Origin: Cenococcum geophilum 1.58
Lineage: Eukaryota; Ascomycota; Dothideomycetes; Gloniales; Gloniaceae
Length of the DNA: 64,000 nt
Assembly: GCA_001692895.1 (NCBI GenBank)
Contig: KV748177.1
Location: 4,130,130-4,194,129 of the forward strand
Direction of reading: 5' to 3'
Of the stretch, positions 35,249 to 46,300 are shown piece after piece; position 1 is the first letter of the stretch, and each line of letters opens with the position of its first letter. The notes below the pieces were generated by a model. It was not told the origin of the DNA and did no database searches. It saw nothing but the letters and a program-made list of their open reading frames with translations. Both the position numbers and the translations under genes were made by a program.

Positions 35249-35466
35249 GGGGTGCGATTCCTGAGATTGAGTGTGTGGGTGATGGGGGGGAGATTTGTGT
35301 GGGTGAGGATGGAGATGTTGGCGGTGGTGGTGCGGATGGCGGGCTGGATTGCTTCCGGTTTGAGCAATGGGAGCAGCTGCCAGAGTTTGCGGGCGCGGTG
35401 GGTGCGCCGCAGGTGATGCGGTGGGATGAGAGCGAGTTGGCGCTTGGGATGGACTTCAGCACTTGA
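32508..35466 (+). CDS. Homeodomain plus C2H2 transcription factor with Zn2Cys6-like cluster
   Basis: Two exons, 32508-32671 and 32919-35466 (903 residues); an extra small exon inside the 247 bp intron cannot be excluded. The ATG sits in a good context (CACCATGG). In order: a cysteine cluster spaced CX2CX6CX9CX2CX6C (about residues 98-128); a TALE/KN-type homeodomain (about 194-247) with the recognition helix SQISNWMANTRRRQK; Ser/Asn-rich linker; C2H2 fingers from FQCTFCTDRFKSKYDWSRH onward, including FYRKDHLRQHLRLMH and GFCAQEF; a Thr/Pro/Ser-rich stretch; then a conserved tail (DNPEWLALFKKAHG). Fungal homeobox-C2H2 factors are nuclear regulators of development. A run of 70 G at 35178-35247 encodes poly-glycine and sets the frame of the last 73 residues. 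Confidence 0.88.
35178..35247 (+). repeat. 70-base G homopolymer inside the homeodomain gene
   Basis: An uninterrupted run of G on the coding strand, read as about 23 glycines. At the printed length the downstream frame is open to the stop at 35464-35466. Homopolymers of this length are rarely assembled exactly, so the true number is uncertain. Confidence 0.9.
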
Positions 35467-37153
35467 GAGTGGCCCTTGCCGGTTATCAAGGAGGAAGAGG
35501 GGAGCGAGGATGAGAGCGGTAATTGGATTTGACTATCTGTTTGTCTATTTTCCTATTTAGGTTTCTTTGCTATCATATTTGTGGCCTATCTGGAGTGGAT
35601 TAGAGAGGCGCGGTTACTGTTGGTGTTGAGGACCTCATTTCATTCGGCGTTGGGTGTGCCGGAAAATAGTGCCTTGTAGCTAGCTTAATTTCTCAATAGT
35701 GTAATAGGATAATGGAATTGGACTCTACACTCTCCTCCATTGCTTCCTTGCTATTGGAGCTTAGGTCGGTGATGGGGTAATGATTTGAGGTTGGAATTCG
35801 TGTTGCAACAGGAAAGGGTCAGGCAGACATAGAGCTAGTTCAGGTAGCACAGAATGCTCGCCTAAGCGTGTGGAGTCGGGCTGTTAGGAGTTGCTGACTT
35901 TGAGCACAGCGGGAAGATGAGGTAGATTTGTCCTTAGGTTTCGTTGGCATGTCTGTTGCCAGCGCAGATTTCGGGGCTTCTCTGCCACGAGGGCTAATCC
36001 ACCGGCAGAGTCTGTTTAGATCGGTCAATGCCACGTGTAGAATGGCATGTAAGGACCTGATTTAAGTGTTCCAGAAACTACAGAAAGTGTAATATAAGGC
36101 AGTACTAAAAATGGAGAGAAAAGTAGCTGCGGTTCCACAGTGAACACGAAATATGGCATCAAAGGGGTAATGCTGTTCCGGTCAATGTTCCACTAACTAC
36201 CTAATAAGTGTTCGGAAGATCGAAATCAACCGTTGCACAATAATTAGAAACACGATATGCTTTGTGGGAAATCCGAATTTTCGGTGGATGTGTGGTTGGG
36301 AGGGCTGAGAACCAACGGTGAGGCTGCTTGAAGCGAAAAGATTAGTGTGCATATACATAAATTAACCGGACATTATCATGTCCGGAGTACTTCAGTAGAC
36401 ATTCCCGGGCCGATCTCGTTCATACGAAAGAGACTGTCCGTTCTACCATCACCGACTGGCTTGCAGTCCTCCATTGCGCAGAAGCACTCTGATAGCAGCA
36501 CCGATGTTAGCAAATGCCGTGAGATCCTCCAACAGCATCAAGACCCCATTGGCATCTCATACAGCTAATCACAGCTTCATGGTTTTAGGTAAGCCAATGT
36601 GCGGAGGAGAGACCGATTGGCGTCGATGGACACCGACAACGTCCGACCGATGTCTCAACAAAAGCCAGCGTGTGCGTCTGAGAGATTCGGGAGATTCAGG
36701 ACAGATCTCAGGACAGATCTCAGTGCTCTTGTGCATCTTTCCCCGCAAAAATGATTCTGCCGCCTCGTTTTCGATGGCTCTCTCACCAATAGAGGCGGGT
36801 GAATATTGTTGGCAGAAAGAGCGTGGGCTTGGCAGACGACATTACGGGAAAAGGAGTTCCTGGCCAAGTATACAGTCAGTGCTTTAGCGACTGAGAACAA
36901 CTCATCCAACATACATAAGCTGCCCATGCTAACCAGCAATTTATTTGCCATCAGTGCCGCACCGCGTCATGTATCATGTACCTCGTCACCGCCCTTCTAG
37001 CTTCGCGTCTTGACCGTTCACCCGTCTTCTCCGCCTAGGTTCAACATCTCCCACTGTGAGGTTCGCACCCTCTCCCTCCTTGCCACCAACCACATCTTCC
37101 TCGATCAAACGCTCACAACAATGCCATCGCAACGCTTCTAGTCCACACCCGCC
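35467..37153. other. 1.7 kb intergenic, no convincing gene
   Basis: Several open stretches of 60-140 codons on both strands, none with recognisable domains or matching splice partners. It contains the 3' region of the homeodomain gene and the promoter of the next gene. Confidence 0.4.
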
Positions 37154-37927
37154 ATGGACACCTCTCCGAATTGTGCTATCTGTAATGCGCCTGCTTATCC
37201 AGAATGTCCCTGCGAATCAGAACGGCTCCAGATAGCCGTGAAACAGGCAGAGACAAGGGCCATGGAATCGCGCTTGGCTGAGATTCGGTGAGTAGCATCA
37301 TCCATCGCCTCGCTCAAACGAAGCAGTAGGCTGATGCAAACGATGAACAGCGACTGGGTAATCTCGCACGCTCGAACGCATATACTTAACGCCTTCGAAC
37401 GTCTTACGAGCGCTCGTAAAGCGGCCCACTCCGCTTATCTCTCATCGCTACCCTTCTACTCCATCTACATGCAATACTCGGGTCATCCTCCACTGCACCC
37501 AGCAGCTCTAGCACAACTACAAGCACAAATATCCGAGGCTCACGCGGAGCTGAAACGCGGTATCGATGCTGACTGGCGTGCCTCCGTTCTTCGCTATCCC
37601 GAGGTCCTCGACTACTTTTACAGTCTTGTTGAGATACGGTTGCCGAGTGAACGATCACCACAAGTAGCAGAACCCCCATTTGCAGTAGCAGGGTATGCGG
37701 ATAGAGGATACGAACGATCGGGGATTGGGAAGGAAATCAAGAGGAAGAGTAGGAGGGATAGAGATTCGGCTACGCCCGCGCCGGGCGCGGGTAGGCCGAG
37801 GCGAGTGGAGGATCTCACTTATCCCGTGGTAGGACGCTCAAGAGCCCCACCTATGGTTCCTACACCGCCAATACCAGTGCAACCGGGGTACCAATATCCT
37901 CCCGGAGGAGCTTATTTCGGCTACTAA
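37154..37927 (+). CDS. Conserved-looking protein of unknown function with N-terminal Cys motif
   Basis: Two exons, 37154-37287 and 37351-37927, join in frame to give 236 residues. The N-terminus has a compact cysteine motif, CAICNAPAYPECPCESERL, likely metal-binding. A helical region follows (ALKQAETRAMESRLAEIR across to DWVISHARTHILNAFERL). A middle block HPPLHPAALAQLQAQISEAH...RYPEVLDYFYSLVEI looks conserved. The C-terminus is disordered, with a basic stretch (KEIKRKSRRDR) and a proline/tyrosine-rich end (PPMVPTPPIPVQPGYQYPPGG). I recognise the general type (a small fungal protein usually annotated hypothetical) but not a function. The good splice sites and coding bias make it a real gene. 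Confidence 0.7.
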
Positions 37928-38764
37928 CGAACCCTTAAGTTTATTTCCCAGTGATTCCTGAAGCTTTGCTGAAGCATCAGCCAAAGTCTTGAAACCCTGG
38001 AAGAAATCGACCTGACGACAGTATATGGTCGTCAATATCTGTTGGTCACCTATTCTACACATATTTGGTGTATTCCTCTGAAAGATACCTGGAAGACATA
38101 AGGACGAATGGCAGGTATCAGTACTACTGGAACGCCTACAAACGCATCATTACGATGCCCTCCATTCTTACGGTTCATGTTTGATCGTCCCTTTGTCTCT
38201 GGGATGTTGCGCACGGCGCTCAGAGGTCTGACCTTACACTAGAATGAAGATATGGGATGAAGGTATGGGGGGCATGGGAGGATATGATTGATTATTTTGG
38301 GAAAGGCGAAAGGTATGACTATGGCTTATAGATACTTAATGTTAACTCATCCCCTCCAAGCGCCCAACGCGTTTAGACTCTAGCTGTCTAAACGCCGGCC
38401 CGAATGTCGCTGGGCTCTCTCGCAGACGAGGATTACACCGACGGATTCATTTCATATTCATATATATATCTAGAACTTTACGTGGTTTAAATACATACCA
38501 ATTTGATAAACACCCTTGGATTTGGAGACACGCTGGCTGGGAACGTATCAAGCGGTGATTAGATGAAGTCGCGAAGCGACAAGGGTCCTATGGCTCAACT
38601 CCGGCTCGCCCTAGCCGAAACACACCACTAGCGCAGAACGCGTGATGTCCACTGCAGCCACAACAGCTGCAGCCTTTGTTTTTCTATTGAAGCCCTCCCC
38701 AACCCCATCCCAGCGACCCCCGGTCCCAGTAACCCCTCCCTTCATCCTCCACAACCCGACAACC
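37928..38764. other. Intergenic with a 10 bp perfect hairpin
   Basis: No gene seen. A perfect inverted repeat GCGTTTAGAC with a 7-base loop lies at 38369-38395, possibly a terminator-like fold or an accidental palindrome. The promoter of the Snu23 gene lies in the last 300 bases. Confidence 0.4.
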
Positions 38765-39409
38765 ATGAGTTCCAACAAGCAAGGCGCCTACGGCAGCAGC
38801 ACCGGCGGCGACACCGCCTTCCGCAAGACGTGGGACCGCGACGAGTACGCCGCGCGCGCAGCGCAGCACGACGTCCGGCAGCGCGAGGAAGGCAAAGCGC
38901 GGTACGAAGCGGCGCTGGCGGGCAAGAAGTACGTCCGGCGCGCGAGCACGCCCCCGGATGCGCGCGAGACCGAGGCGCGGTCGGCGCGGCTCGACGTCGC
39001 GAGCTTTGTCGGCAGGACGATGCTGGTGCCGGCGGGTGCGGCGGTGGGCAAGCGCGGGCGCGGCGCCGGGTTCTATTGCGAGGCGTGCGATCTTACGTTT
39101 AAGGATAATTTGCAGTTCGTCGAGCATTTGAATAGTAGGCAGCATTTGGTGGCGACGGGGCAGAGTGGGGAGGTGCGCAGGGCGACGGCGGAGGAGGTGC
39201 GGCAGCGGTTGCTGTGGTTGAAGAGGAAGAGGGAGGAGGAGAGTAAGGAGCAGGTGGTTGATTTGGGAGTGAGGTTGGAGGTGGCGAAGGAGCGGGAGGA
39301 GCGGGAGAGGGAGGAGAAGAGGAGGAAAAGGAATGAGAAGAGGCGGAAGACGAAGGATGGGATGGGGAATGTGGAGCTCAAGGTGGAGAATGATGGGATT
39401 ATTTGCTAG
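38765..39409 (+). CDS. snu23: Snu23/ZMAT2, U4/U6.U5 tri-snRNP zinc-finger protein
   Basis: A single exon of 214 residues. The ATG at 38765 (MSSNKQGAYGSS) is preferred over 38645 because the upstream 40 residues are unlike the family. TAFRKTWDRDEYAARAAQ is the conserved N-terminal block. FYCEACDLTFKDNLQFVEHLNSRQH is the U1-like C2H2 finger. RRATAEEVRQRLLWLKRKREE is the conserved following helix, and the C-terminus is a highly charged Lys/Glu/Arg helix. Snu23 joins the spliceosomal B complex near the U6-5' splice site helix. The coding region is strikingly GC-rich at third positions compared with its flanks. Confidence 0.85.
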   Translation: MSSNKQGAYGSSTGGDTAFRKTWDRDEYAARAAQHDVRQREEGKARYEAALAGKKYVRRASTPPDARETEARSARLDVASFVGRTMLVPAGAAVGKRGRGAGFYCEACDLTFKDNLQFVEHLNSRQHLVATGQSGEVRRATAEEVRQRLLWLKRKREEESKEQVVDLGVRLEVAKEREEREREEKRRKRNEKRRKTKDGMGNVELKVENDGIIC

Positions 39410-40188
39410 GGTTGTCGGTGGTGTGTACAGTTCGGATTATGCATATGGATTGGCGTTTGAGTGTCCCGGTATGTTTAAAACCGGAGGGTTCCAAGGCTAG
39501 AAGTGCTATCCGGGTATCGACTGGGCATTAAAAAGGGCGTTTCAATTGCTGTGTATTCGATATATCATTCCTCCTGTATAGAGAGTTTGAGGTTATGGTT
39601 ATCAGCTCTTAGGAGCTGCAAATTTCACTCTAGAAGCATTGCTCTCTTGCATCATGCAAGCTTCAGAATAGAGCGTATCAGTTCTCAAGGGTTACATCTC
39701 TTCGTAAAAATTTAAAATGCTCTTCTCTGATCAGAACGCAACTCGACTCGCACAATTAAAATGCGTAGATCACTTAGCAGTGACCATCTTTAATACTATG
39801 ACATCTCCAGCATGGTTCAATGAATAAATCCTGGAATGTCAGAGTTACGAATTCACTTTTGCATGCTCAATATGAATTGCATAGACCAGTTTGAGTATCA
39901 GAATTGACTCAAAGTACAAGTCACTAGAAGAGATGGAATATGAATTATGGCTTCGCTGCGTTCACAAGTGGGGCGGAGATGAAGTGTGGCGGCTACAGTC
40001 GCTTCGGAAAAGGACGATCAAATGTCAGAAACCATGATCAAAAACAGAAATTTGCCGAATCCTCACCTGTTTGAACCCTTTTTCTGTACTCGCGCATGCC
40101 ACCACCCATCCTCCATGCTAATATATCGCCGTCGCCTATTTTTTAAAGCTATTTAAAGCCTATATTGTTTCCTATTTTAGTTAGCGCT

Positions 40189-41945
40189 ATAACGCACAGG
40201 AGGAGAGCCAAAGCACCTAAAAATACTATAAAGAACACTTTTAAAGCGCCTAAAGAGGTGGACCTTACTATTAAACCTGCACTACCTATACTAACGCCTT
40301 TTACTATTATAGAACAGCCCAAAGATTATTAAACCTTTATTCTAAATATAATTGTATCCGCCGATACTACAAAGATATTTACTAAGGTTCTGGCCGTTCC
40401 GTTCGGAGCCTTTAAATACCAAAAGTTTGTTACCTAAAATACGCATCTAGCTAACAAATATTACGGTCTTCGTTCTTTCTAGCTTAATTAATTAACTACT
40501 ATTATTGCGTCATTAAATCCGAAGGATCCTATAATACCCAAAGAGGTTAATAATATAGATAAATGGCGCGAAGTAGAGGGAATAATAGAGGCACAGTTAA
40601 AGTATGTAAGGAGGGTATAGAGGGTTAATCTTACAGTTAAATATAAGGCCGTTACTATACCTATTAACGCGTCTGCTAATGCTAAAGACACTAATTTTAC
40701 TGCGGCTATTAATGCGGCGCTTTAAGTAAGAGGTATTCTAATTAAAGTAGCGGTTAATAAAGAGGTAAAGTCCTCTAGCGAGGATCACAAAGGTATAGTA
40801 GAGGAAGCTACTAGTAAAAAGAAGGCATCAACTACCACTAAAATATAGAAAAAGGCTGCTAAACGGTATAAACGTATAGAAGCTAGAGGCAAGCATCTAT
40901 ATATGCTGCTTAATCGCTATTGCTGCCTTTAATAGCACTATAAGAATAGAAAGCACGGCACTATACACTATCTTAAATTTGACTTAAAGCACTACCTAAT
41001 ATAATTTTACCACTTTACGCGCTAGTCGGAAGCAATAGAATAGAAAAAAGCCATGGTTAATATACTAGATCTATCCTTACTATTAAAGATTAAGTATAGT
41101 TAGCACCTACAGGATAAGGAGGATAAAAAAGATGTAAAGGCGTCTTTGGGCAGCTATAAGCACCGTTAAGGTAACTCTTATAGTATAGACAAATTAAGCT
41201 CTTTTCCCCAACGACGGCAGCGATAAGAGGCTTATACCACAGTTATATAATTACCAGCCAATCCTATTTAATAAGATCTATTATAAACGCAATTAACGCT
41301 TTTAATAAACCAGATATAGCAGTAGAGCTAGATACTATAGTAGAACTAGCTATAGAACTAGTAGACACTATAACAGTTACAGAGTGCTATATAGGCAGTA
41401 ATGCCTTCTTTTGTATTACCAGCTATCGCTAATAGTTGTTTTATAGTGGATCCTATACCAAATATAAAACCTTCTTTAGTGCCTTCTTTACGGAGCGCCC
41501 TATCCGATTCTACTCTATCCTCTAAAACGCCTACTAGTCCTTACTATCTACTCTTAAATACGCCTTCTACTAGCCTGCTACCTAATAGCCCCGCCCGCAG
41601 TAATATTAAACAATTAAATAGTAAGCTTAGCGCCTTTATTAAATAGCTATAAAGCTGTTATCCAGCTTTCGCCCACGCCTTTACTAAAGCGGAGTTAATT
41701 TTGGTTAACAAGTACTATACCTTTAAGATACTTAAGCATACGCTGCTTAATAATAATATAGGCCATATAAAGCTGTATAGGGTTGGCTTAATATATAGGC
41801 TCATTAATCGCATAGTGGATAACTTAGAGGACTTTAGAATAGATTAGCAATATTATAGTGCTACAGTAGAGGCCTTACTTGACGTCTTAATTGGTAGGCA
41901 CTCTATATAACAATAGACCTTATCCTTCCCTTTATCTACTGCTTA
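40189..41945 (+). pseudogene. Accessory gene of the Tc1/mariner element, RIP-killed
   Basis: One frame runs for roughly 585 codons, broken by about three dozen TAA or TAG codons and, as far as I could read, no TGA. Frame-preserving decay of this type is what CpA-to-TpA RIP does to CAA, CAG and TGG codons. The start is probably an ATG now reading ATA at 40189. The first part has a lysine-rich segment (KKKASTTTKIQKKAAKRYKR). A Cys/His-bearing block follows (LLNRYCCLQQHYKNRKHG), which could be a decayed zinc-binding site. A strongly glutamine-type tract lies near 41260-41400, and an 81-codon open piece at 41401-41643 is Ser/Pro-rich. It is not a transposase; I do not recognise its function. Confidence 0.6.
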
Positions 41946-43005
41946 ATTCCTGCCCGTAAGAAATATTCTTTTGCCCTTTTATCAAATCCTTATTACTCTA
42001 CCATATAGTTTAAAAAGTTGCCAAAGTTATTCCATAGTTTAGCTTTAAATCGATAAGTACGTAGCTACTACTTTAAGTCGTAAAAAGAGGCCTCAATTAG
42101 ATTAAAATTGGGTAAGTAAGGAGGAAGATATTTAAGTTTAACACTAGCAGCATTACAGAGGCGTTGAACTTCCTAGGTTTAAGTAAGCAGCAGCGTCGGC
42201 GCGCCTATCCTTTATAGTTACTATATACCTTATTACAATGGATTAACGCATTATCTATTACTAGAACTAAATAAGGCTATGGATAAGGCTGCATATAAGT
42301 AAGAACCTCGTTCTTTATCTACTAAATAAACATTAACCCGTTAATAGAGCCTTAGTATATTAACTAACTAGGCATATAGCCCTACTAGGTATACGCTGGC
42401 AGTAAGCTCCATCTTTTAGATCTCTTTAATTCTGATATTCCTTTAGCAGGCTTATTAATAGGTACCTACCTATACTTCCTATCTATTGTCTTCTTATTAT
42501 AAGCTAATTCGTTAATAAAAACAAACTAATTACGCCTATAGTTATAGGTTCGAATAATCTAGTTGTCTCTTAGGCCTAGGTTACGTTGTTATACAATTAT
42601 CCTTATAACCTTTCTACTCTATCTCCTTCGCTTTAATCCAGCCGACAGCGTACTCCGTGCCACTATTATATTATATTTATTGTATAAAAACCAGAGTATC
42701 TCTTTAAAATAGGCGTCTGGGCTATATAAGAGGTATTTAAGGAGGCCCTAAGGTACGCGTTAATATATTAATATTAATAACACCTAACGTTATATATCTA
42801 GAGCCTCATCCATAAGCAGCAGCGGCCTACTATTTGCCTTAATTGGTGGATTAATCTGGCCATATCTCTTTAAGTTTACCCTCCAGCGTTAAAGAGTAGG
42901 TTGAGGAACGCCGGTCTTAACTTCTATATAGAAGTTGTTGTTGCCGAGGTTAATTAGAGCTTGTATAATCGACTTCTGTTTAGTTAACCAGGTAGGTTTA
43001 CCTAT
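41935..43005 (-). pseudogene. Tc1/mariner DDE transposase, RIP-killed
   Basis: About 357 codons on the minus strand. The N-terminus carries WLTKQKSIIQALINLG; the DDE core shows NQFVFINELAYNKK, then LVLVIDNALIH, then KLKYLPPYLPNFNLIEASF. The family expects aspartate in the first and third blocks (FVFxDE and YSPDLNPIE). Both now read asparagine, the G-to-A change expected of RIP, while the second aspartate is kept. Several TAA/TAG codons also interrupt it. The C-terminus (AKEYFLRAGI) overlaps the end of the accessory frame coming from the other side. Confidence 0.85.
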
Positions 43006-43363
43006 GGCTTTAAATAGAAGGTAATAATAAGGTGATGGGTGGTGGCATGCGCGAGTACAGAAAAAGGGTTCAAACAGGTGAGGATTCGGCAAATTTCTGT
43101 TTTTGATTATGGTTTCTGACATTTGATCGTCCTTTTCCGAAGCGACTGTAAGGGACCAAGGGACCCTCGTGACCGTTCCGCTCGGCAACCACCGCCACTG
43201 CTTGTAAACACGCGCATCCAAAACAACGCGCACAGCCTTTGTTTTTATGCATACTCCCCTCCACTCCTTCATGTGCTGACTTCGAACTTTGTTTACTTCT
43301 CTCTCGCTCGGTCCTTACGGACACTTACCAATTCTCTTGGGCCGCTTCTACTGACAACGAACC

Positions 43364-46300
43364 ATGGACGACTCCTTACTCGACTCCGTGTTCGACGATG
43401 GCGCGAGCTCCGACTTCGAGCCTGTCAAACCCGTAAAACCCGTAAAGGCTGTCAAGGCAGTAAAGACCAAAGCAGCACCAAAGAAAGCGACCACTGCAGC
43501 AAAACCTAGAGGAAGACCGGCGAAAACCATGGTGCAAACAACTCTCAAAGCAACGAAAGCCGGGGCTTCTAAGAAGCGAGCAAAGGCCAACTCTGACGAA
43601 GAAAACTCTGATGTCGATATGGATGACGGTTTAGGCTCTGATCATGACGACTCCTTACTTTCCAACACACCTCCCAGTTCCAAAAATCAGAAGAAAGCAC
43701 CGGGACCGAAGAAGTCCAGCGGCAAACCCCTAGCTCCTATCAACAACGAGACCTTTGGACGCGATGGAACAGATGAGCCTGAGTCTGCACCCAAGCCCCA
43801 GTCCAAAGCCGCTGGAACGGCGACCGACCGGTTCCAGAAGGTAAGACCAACGCGCATAATCTCATGGTTGAAACCTCATACTAACTTCCTCACAGCTCAC
43901 ACAGCTTGAGCACATCATTAAGCGCCCCGATACTTATATCGGATCGGTCGAGCGAACAGATAGGCAGATGTGGGTCTATAACTCCACGACCGAATCCATG
44001 GAATTCCGCGACGTCAGCTACGTACCAGGTCTTTATAAAATATTCGACGAAATCCTTGTCAACGCCGCGGACAACAAACATAATGACAAGAATATGAACG
44101 AAATCAAAGTCACCATAGATAGAGAGTCAGGAGAGATATCGGTGCGGAACAATGGCAAGGGTATTCCCATCGAGATTCATGAGGTAAATGGCTAATTTCT
44201 CCTCCATGTAACATTTGCTGACTTAGATTCTAGAAAGAAAAAATATTCGTCCCAGAAATGATTTTCGGCCATCTGTTGACTTCCTCGAACTACGACGATG
44301 ACCAACAGAAGGTCACCGGTGGACGTAACGGCTACGGCGCGAAGCTGTGTAACGTCTTTAGTACCGAGTTTACTATCGAAACGGCAGATTCCAAGGTGCA
44401 GAAAAAATATAAGCAGACTTGGACGGATAACATGAGTAAGATGGGAAAGGCCAAGATTACTCCCTGCAAAGGCGATGACTACACGAAGGTCACGTACACT
44501 GCAGACTTCAGGAAGTTCAACATGAACGGGATGGATGATGATTTCGAGGCGCTTGCCAAGCGCAGAGTTTACGATCTAGCAGGCACTGTCAAAGATGTGA
44601 AAGTTTACCTTAATGGCGATAGAGTCAAGGTCAATAACTTCAAGAAGTACATGCAGATGTACACCAAAGCCATCGCTGCCGAACAAGGCAGAACTGGCGA
44701 AGGCGGCGAATCCGATGCACAGGTCATCATCACCGACAACCCTAACGAACGGTGGGAAGTTGGCTTTGCTGTGTCCGATGGATCATTCCAGCAAGTCTCG
44801 TTCGTTAACTCCATAGCAACGACATCTGGAGGGACCCACGTGAACTACATTGCCGATCAAATTGTTGAAAAGCTCATGGCGGCCGTCAAGAAGAAGAACA
44901 AGGGTGGTGTTGCGCTTAAGAATAACCAGATCCGCAACCATATCTTCTTATTTGTCAACTGCTTGATTGTCAACCCAGCTTTCACTTCTCAAACAAAGGA
45001 GCAATTGACTACGAAAGCCAGCCAATTTGGAAGCAAATGCGCTGTTAGCGAGAAGTTCCTTAAGGCTATTGAGAAAACCGAGGTCGTCAGCAATATTATG
45101 GATTTCGCCCAGAAGAAGGCCGATCAGCTCCTCAAGAAATCAGATGGCAACAGGCGCACTCGTATGAACAATTCCAAGTTGACGGATGCTAATAGGGCTG
45201 GCACTAAGGATGGATACAAGTGCACACTCATCCTTACCGAAGGTGACTCGGCCAGTTTGCTTGCGCTGGCTGGAAGAGCTGTGGTCAATCCGGATCTATT
45301 TGGTGTTTTCCCTCTTCGTGGAAAGTTGCTCAACGTTCGCGATGCATCGGTCGATCAAATTTCGAAGAATCAAGAAATCCAAAACATCAAGAAATTTATG
45401 GGTTTGCAGCACAAGAAGGAATATGCCGACACAAAGAGTCTCCGTTACGGCCATTTGATGATCATGACGGATCAGGATCACGATGGAAGCCATATCAAGG
45501 GCCTCCTCATCAACTTCCTTCAAGTCCAATTCCCCAGTCTGCTGAAGCTTGAAGGGTTCTTGATGGAATTCATCACTCCCATCGTCAAAGTATGGAAAGG
45601 TGATATCAAGCACCCAAAGCAATTGAAATCGTTCTTCTCTATGCCTGAGTATGAAGAGTGGAAGCAGCAACCCGGACATCAAAAAGGCTGGGATCACAAA
45701 TACTACAAGGGATTAGGAACCAGTCGCCCAGAAGACGCTCAAGTCTACTTCCGGGATCTGGATACCCATTTGAAGGAGTTCCATACTATGAAAGAAAAAG
45801 AATCCGAGCTCATCGAGCTAGCTTTCTCGAAGAAGAAGGCCGATGCTCGTAAGGAATGGTTGCGCGAGTTCGTACCTGGAAATCATCTCGATCTCTCTAT
45901 GAACAAGATTTCGTATGAAGACTTCGTCAACAAAGAACTCATCCTTTTCAGTATGGCTGACAATCTTCGGTCTATCCCTTCAGTCATTGATGGTTTGAAG
46001 CCTGGCCAGCGCAAAGTTCTTTATACTTGCTTCAAGCGAAACCTAAAGAAGGATACGAAGGTCGTTGACCTTGCTGGTTCAGTGTCTGGCTCCACGGATT
46101 ACGCATATGGTGAGGCGTCCATGCAGCAAACCATCATTGGTCTCGCTCAGAACTTTGTTGGTTCAAACAACATCAATTGCCTGGAGCCCAGCGGAAATTT
46201 CGGAAGTCGTCTTCAAGGTGGCAGTGATGCGGCCAGCCCTCGTTACACTTACACGAGGCTCTCCCCCTTTGCGCGGAGGATATTCCATGCTCAGGACGAT

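Larger units (their letters stand above)
39994..43150. mobile_element. Tc1/mariner DNA transposon, 115 bp inverted repeats, two dead genes
   Basis: TA-flanked element of 3,157 bp including both TAs. The terminal inverted repeats (39996-40110 and 43034-43148) are 115 bp with one mismatch and begin CAGTCGCTTCGGAAAAGGAC. The interior is AT-rich and RIP-mutated. A DDE transposase lies on the minus strand on the right and a second open frame on the plus strand on the left; they point toward each other. The inverted repeats themselves keep ordinary composition. Confidence 0.92.

Noticed and set aside
34644-35489. Long minus-strand and alternate-frame open stretches over the homeodomain gene, including a poly-proline run
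   Set aside because: They are created by GC bias and the G homopolymer; the plus-strand frame carries the recognisable domains.
38684-39145. A 153-codon minus-strand frame opposite Snu23
   Set aside because: Antisense of a GC-rich exon encoding a recognised protein; no motif of its own.
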